Source: an uncultured Pseudomonadota bacterium (GTDB lineage: Bacteria; Pseudomonadota; Gammaproteobacteria; Methylococcales; Methylomonadaceae). Taken from it: 46,390 nt of DNA. Positions 43,894 to 46,390 of this stretch are shown here, piece by piece. Below the pieces are notes generated by a model. That model saw only the letters and a list, made by a program, of their open reading frames with translations, did no database searches and had not been told where the DNA came from. The DNA is taken from assembly GCA_903876445.1 (NCBI GenBank), contig CAIQZX010000179.1:1-46390 (forward strand). The letters run 5' to 3'. Every line of letters starts with the position of its first letter. Positions within the stretch are counted from its first letter, which is position 1. Position numbers and translations under genes: made by a program.

Positions 43894-43907
43894 ATGTGCT
43901 ACTTAAC

Positions 43908-44294
43908 GGGGGCGACTTGGCTTCGACGTGGGTAGCGAAACCTAGAGTGCATGCCGAGGACAGTACACCTCGTAAAATCTACTGAAATTTAAGTATTCGC
44001 AAATGACGAAAACTACTCAATGGCTTTAGCTGCTTAAACACAGCACCATTCCTTTGACCATCTGTGCTTATGCGGGTGGAGTTCAAATGCCTCGGCAAGA
44101 GAACGTTCAGAGGTCATTCACATAAGATCGCGCTGAAGTCTGTCCGGAATGGATGCGCTAAAACCCTACGGAATCGTTGGTGACTTTTTTGGCTCGTCGG
44201 AATGTCACTGACTAAATCTAAAGAACGAGATAAGCATGTAGACCTTGTGGCGGAGTGCTTACGGACGGGGGTTCAATTCCCCCCGCCTCCACCA
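43908..44294 (+). ncRNA. ssrA: tmRNA, copy B
   Basis: GGGGGCGACTTGGCTTCGACG...GCAAATGACGAAAACTACTCAATGGCTTTAGCTGCTTAA (tag ANDENYSMALAA)...GGACGGGGGTTCAATTCCCCCCGCCTCCACCA. Confidence 0.97.
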
Positions 44295-44301
44295 AATACC
44301 G

Positions 44302-44338
44302 AAAAACCCGCTAAGTTTTAAACTTAGCGGGTTTTTTA
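44302..44338 (+). terminator. Terminator of plus-strand ssrA copy
   Basis: AAAAACCCGCTAAGTTTTAAACTTAGCGGGTTTTTT. Confidence 0.92.
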
Positions 44339-44490
44339 TTGTCCAATTCAAAGTGATTTGGTTCCCACTTGCACCAAAAATAGTGGTATTGCTAAAGGCA
44401 GAATATTGATTGTAGACGTAAATTTTCAAAAATATACCCAGCAAAAAATGCTATGCTCACATTTAATTCGTTTTTAACTCTTAAAAAATC

Positions 44491-45624
44491 ATGCTCATAA
44501 ATATCACGACCCATTCGCCTTTTCCTCGTTATTTTTATTACGCGCTAACAGTTGCCATTGCGTTGAATTTAACGTCTTGCAGCACCACGCCCGAACGTGA
44601 AATCACGACGTTACCGGCAATTGAACAAGTCGCACCACCGATTTCAGTTGAACTGTCTACCCCGATTATTAAACCGATGTTGCCGGAAACAAATGTGCCA
44701 ATTTCGCCCACCACGCCACTTTCAATTAACCAAAATGTTAAAAATTTCGTGCGCCAAATGGTATCGAAACATCATTTCAATGAACTGGAATTAACGCAAT
44801 TATTGCAATCAGCGGTAATTAAAGAAAGTATTTTGAAAAGCATTTCATCGCCGTCGGAAGGTTTACCGTGGCATAAATACCGCAAAATTTTTCTCACCGA
44901 AGCGCGTATTGAGGGCGGTGTAAAATTTTGGCATGAAAATGCGGCAGCGTTAGAAAGCGTGTCACAACAAACGGGCGTTGCGCCCGAAATTATCGTGGCG
45001 ATTATCGGCGTGGAAACGGGTTACGGCAAAAACATGGGCAATCATCGCGTTCTCGATGCGTTGGCAACGCTTGCGTTTGCGTATCCGCCGCGAAGTTCGT
45101 TTTTTACTGGCGAACTCGAAAGTTTTTTATTGTTATGCCGCGAAGAAAACATGAATCCGCGTGAACCAATGGGTTCTTATGCCGGTGCAATGGGTTATCC
45201 GCAATTTATGCCGAGCAGTTTTCGCGCGTTAGCCAAAGATTTTGAACATGACGGACACCGCGATATTTGGCACAATCCGCGTGACGCAATTGCCAGTGTG
45301 GCGAATTATTTTGCGAAAAACGATTGGCAACACGGTCAAGGAATTGCCATTCGCGCCACGGCAATCGGAAATCAGTATAAATCCGCGTTGAATAAAGACT
45401 TAAAACCGAATTCAACCCTCGCCCAATTAAGCCGCCTCAACGTCAGCGCGACAGAAAATTTTCCCGCCAATATCAACGTGAAATTAGTAGCGTTGCAGCA
45501 GTTAGACGGCGACGAATTATGGCTGGGACTGCACAATTTTTATGTGATTACGCGCTACAATCACAGCCCGTTATATGCAATGGCGGCTTATCAATTGAGC
45601 CAAGAAATAAAGCAACGGCGATAA
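44491..45624 (+). CDS. mltB: Lytic murein transglycosylase B (lipoprotein)
   Basis: 377 aa; lipobox LTSC; IVAIIGVETGYGKNMGNHRVLDALATLAFAYPPRSSFF, GSYAGAMGYPQFMPSSFRALAKDFEHDGHRDIWHNPRDAIASVANYF. Confidence 0.95.
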   Translation: MLINITTHSPFPRYFYYALTVAIALNLTSCSTTPEREITTLPAIEQVAPPISVELSTPIIKPMLPETNVPISPTTPLSINQNVKNFVRQMVSKHHFNELELTQLLQSAVIKESILKSISSPSEGLPWHKYRKIFLTEARIEGGVKFWHENAAALESVSQQTGVAPEIIVAIIGVETGYGKNMGNHRVLDALATLAFAYPPRSSFFTGELESFLLLCREENMNPREPMGSYAGAMGYPQFMPSSFRALAKDFEHDGHRDIWHNPRDAIASVANYFAKNDWQHGQGIAIRATAIGNQYKSALNKDLKPNSTLAQLSRLNVSATENFPANINVKLVALQQLDGDELWLGLHNFYVITRYNHSPLYAMAAYQLSQEIKQRR

Positions 45625-45720
45625 CTTTCATTTTTTTGGTATCATAAGCAGTAATCGGCAAGCGGTTATTTTGTCGATGCTTTCATAACAATAATATTTT
45701 TAGACTCAGGAGCTTTTACA

Positions 45721-46161
45721 ATGAAAAAAATGACTACTCCGTTCGCAATGGCAATGAGCGCAGCGTTAATCTCAAGCGTTTCGGCAACTGCTGTAAATGC
45801 TGAAGCTAATCCGTTTGGCGCAACCGAATTATCATCGGGTTATATGCAACTTGCCGCCGCTGAAATGGCGTGTGGTGCGGGCATGAAAATGGAAAAACCG
45901 AAAACTGCTGAAGGCGCGTGCGCTGGCAAAAAATCCGCGTCTGGCGAAAAATCTCCCGAAGGAAAATGCGGCGATATGATGGACGGCGACAAAATGAAAG
46001 CGGGCATGGAAGCATCGTGCGGCGGCATGATGAAAGGCAAAGAAGGTTCGTGTGGCGAAATGCACGGCGCGATGTCAAAAGAAGGCGCGTGTGGTGCAGC
46101 AAAATCTGAAGGCAAACCCTTAGACAATTCGCCGTTATACGACGTGCATCCGCCTCAATAA
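45721..46161 (+). CDS. Secreted Cys/Met/Gly/Lys-rich low-complexity protein; candidate MNIO-modified (bufferin/HvfA-like) metallophore RiPP precursor
   Basis: 146 aa with signal peptide (MKKMTTPFAMAMSAALISSVSATAVNAEA), NPFGATELSSGYMQLA, then six Cys in xC[GA] contexts including EGKCG, EGSCG, EGACG. Confidence 0.75.
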   Translation: MKKMTTPFAMAMSAALISSVSATAVNAEANPFGATELSSGYMQLAAAEMACGAGMKMEKPKTAEGACAGKKSASGEKSPEGKCGDMMDGDKMKAGMEASCGGMMKGKEGSCGEMHGAMSKEGACGAAKSEGKPLDNSPLYDVHPPQ

Positions 46162-46174
46162 TTGAGCAATTCAC

Positions 46175-46390
46175 ATGAAAAAATTTTCAACATCTTTAGC
46201 GGTTGGTGCGGTGTTAATATCAGGCATTGCGAGCGCAGACGTAAATCCGTTCGGTGCAACTGAATTACCGTCGGCATATTTGCAACTTGCTGAAACAGAA
46301 ATGGCGTGCGGCGCGAACATGAAAATGGAAGCACCCAAAGACCAATCAAAAGAAGAGGCTGAAAAAGCAGCCAAAGAAAAAGCGGCTGCC
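46175..46390 (+). CDS. Second, paralogous secreted precursor-like protein, truncated by window end
   Basis: ATG at 46175: MKKFSTSLAVGAVLISGIASADVNPFGATELPSAYLQLAETEMACGANMKMEAPKDQSKEEAEKAAKEKAAA... It is open to the window edge, which is why it is missing from the supplied ORF list. Confidence 0.85.
   Translation, partial: MKKFSTSLAVGAVLISGIASADVNPFGATELPSAYLQLAETEMACGANMKMEAPKDQSKEEAEKAAKEKAAA

Noticed and set aside
44259-44444. 61-aa minus-strand ORF ending ...GIWWRRGELNPRP
   Set aside because: It is antisense to the tmRNA 3' tRNA-like end; this peptide is a classic spurious translation of such ends.
45806-46374. Long antisense ORFs opposite the Cys/Met-rich genes
   Set aside because: Compositional artefact of biased codons; no start or RBS context or plausible protein character, whereas the sense frames have signal peptides and paralogy.
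1-46390. Toxin-antitoxin, restriction-modification, CRISPR-Cas or prophage defence systems
   Set aside because: Looked for characteristic motifs among the ORFs on both strands and found none.

Overview
This is about 46 kb of AT-rich bacterial chromosome. It is most likely from a gammaproteobacterial methylotroph or methanotroph, judging from FhcA/FhcB with a pterin carbinolamine dehydratase-like gene, bacteriohemerythrin and EpmB. Most of it is housekeeping: ABC-F, glyA, truD, purH, spoT/relA, rpoZ, pgk, the pst-phoU operon behind a good Pho box, bioA, parC and mltB. It also has a dense set of paralogous histidine kinases, including a 1744-aa kinase with seven 92-aa HAMP-type repeats. The most unusual signals are: (1) two complete, divergently oriented tmRNA (ssrA) genes about 430 bp apart that encode the same tag, ANDENYSMALAA, but differ in one helix; (2) at the right edge, a tandem pair of small secreted Cys/Met-rich proteins sharing NPFGATEL...EMACGA-MKME and resembling MNIO-modified (bufferin/HvfA-type) metallophore RiPP precursors, with the second gene cut by the window edge; (3) a 269-bp inverted repeat pair, one copy of which sits inside a decayed AI-2E transporter gene; (4) an IS200/IS605-end-like remnant that supplies a mini-ORF overlapping the bioA start. 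There are also decaying kinase fragments, a kinase-less 7TMR-DISM paralog, and a half-length phoU paralog that has lost its metal motif. No CRISPR array, rRNA or canonical tRNA was seen. All family calls come from reading motifs; no database search was run.
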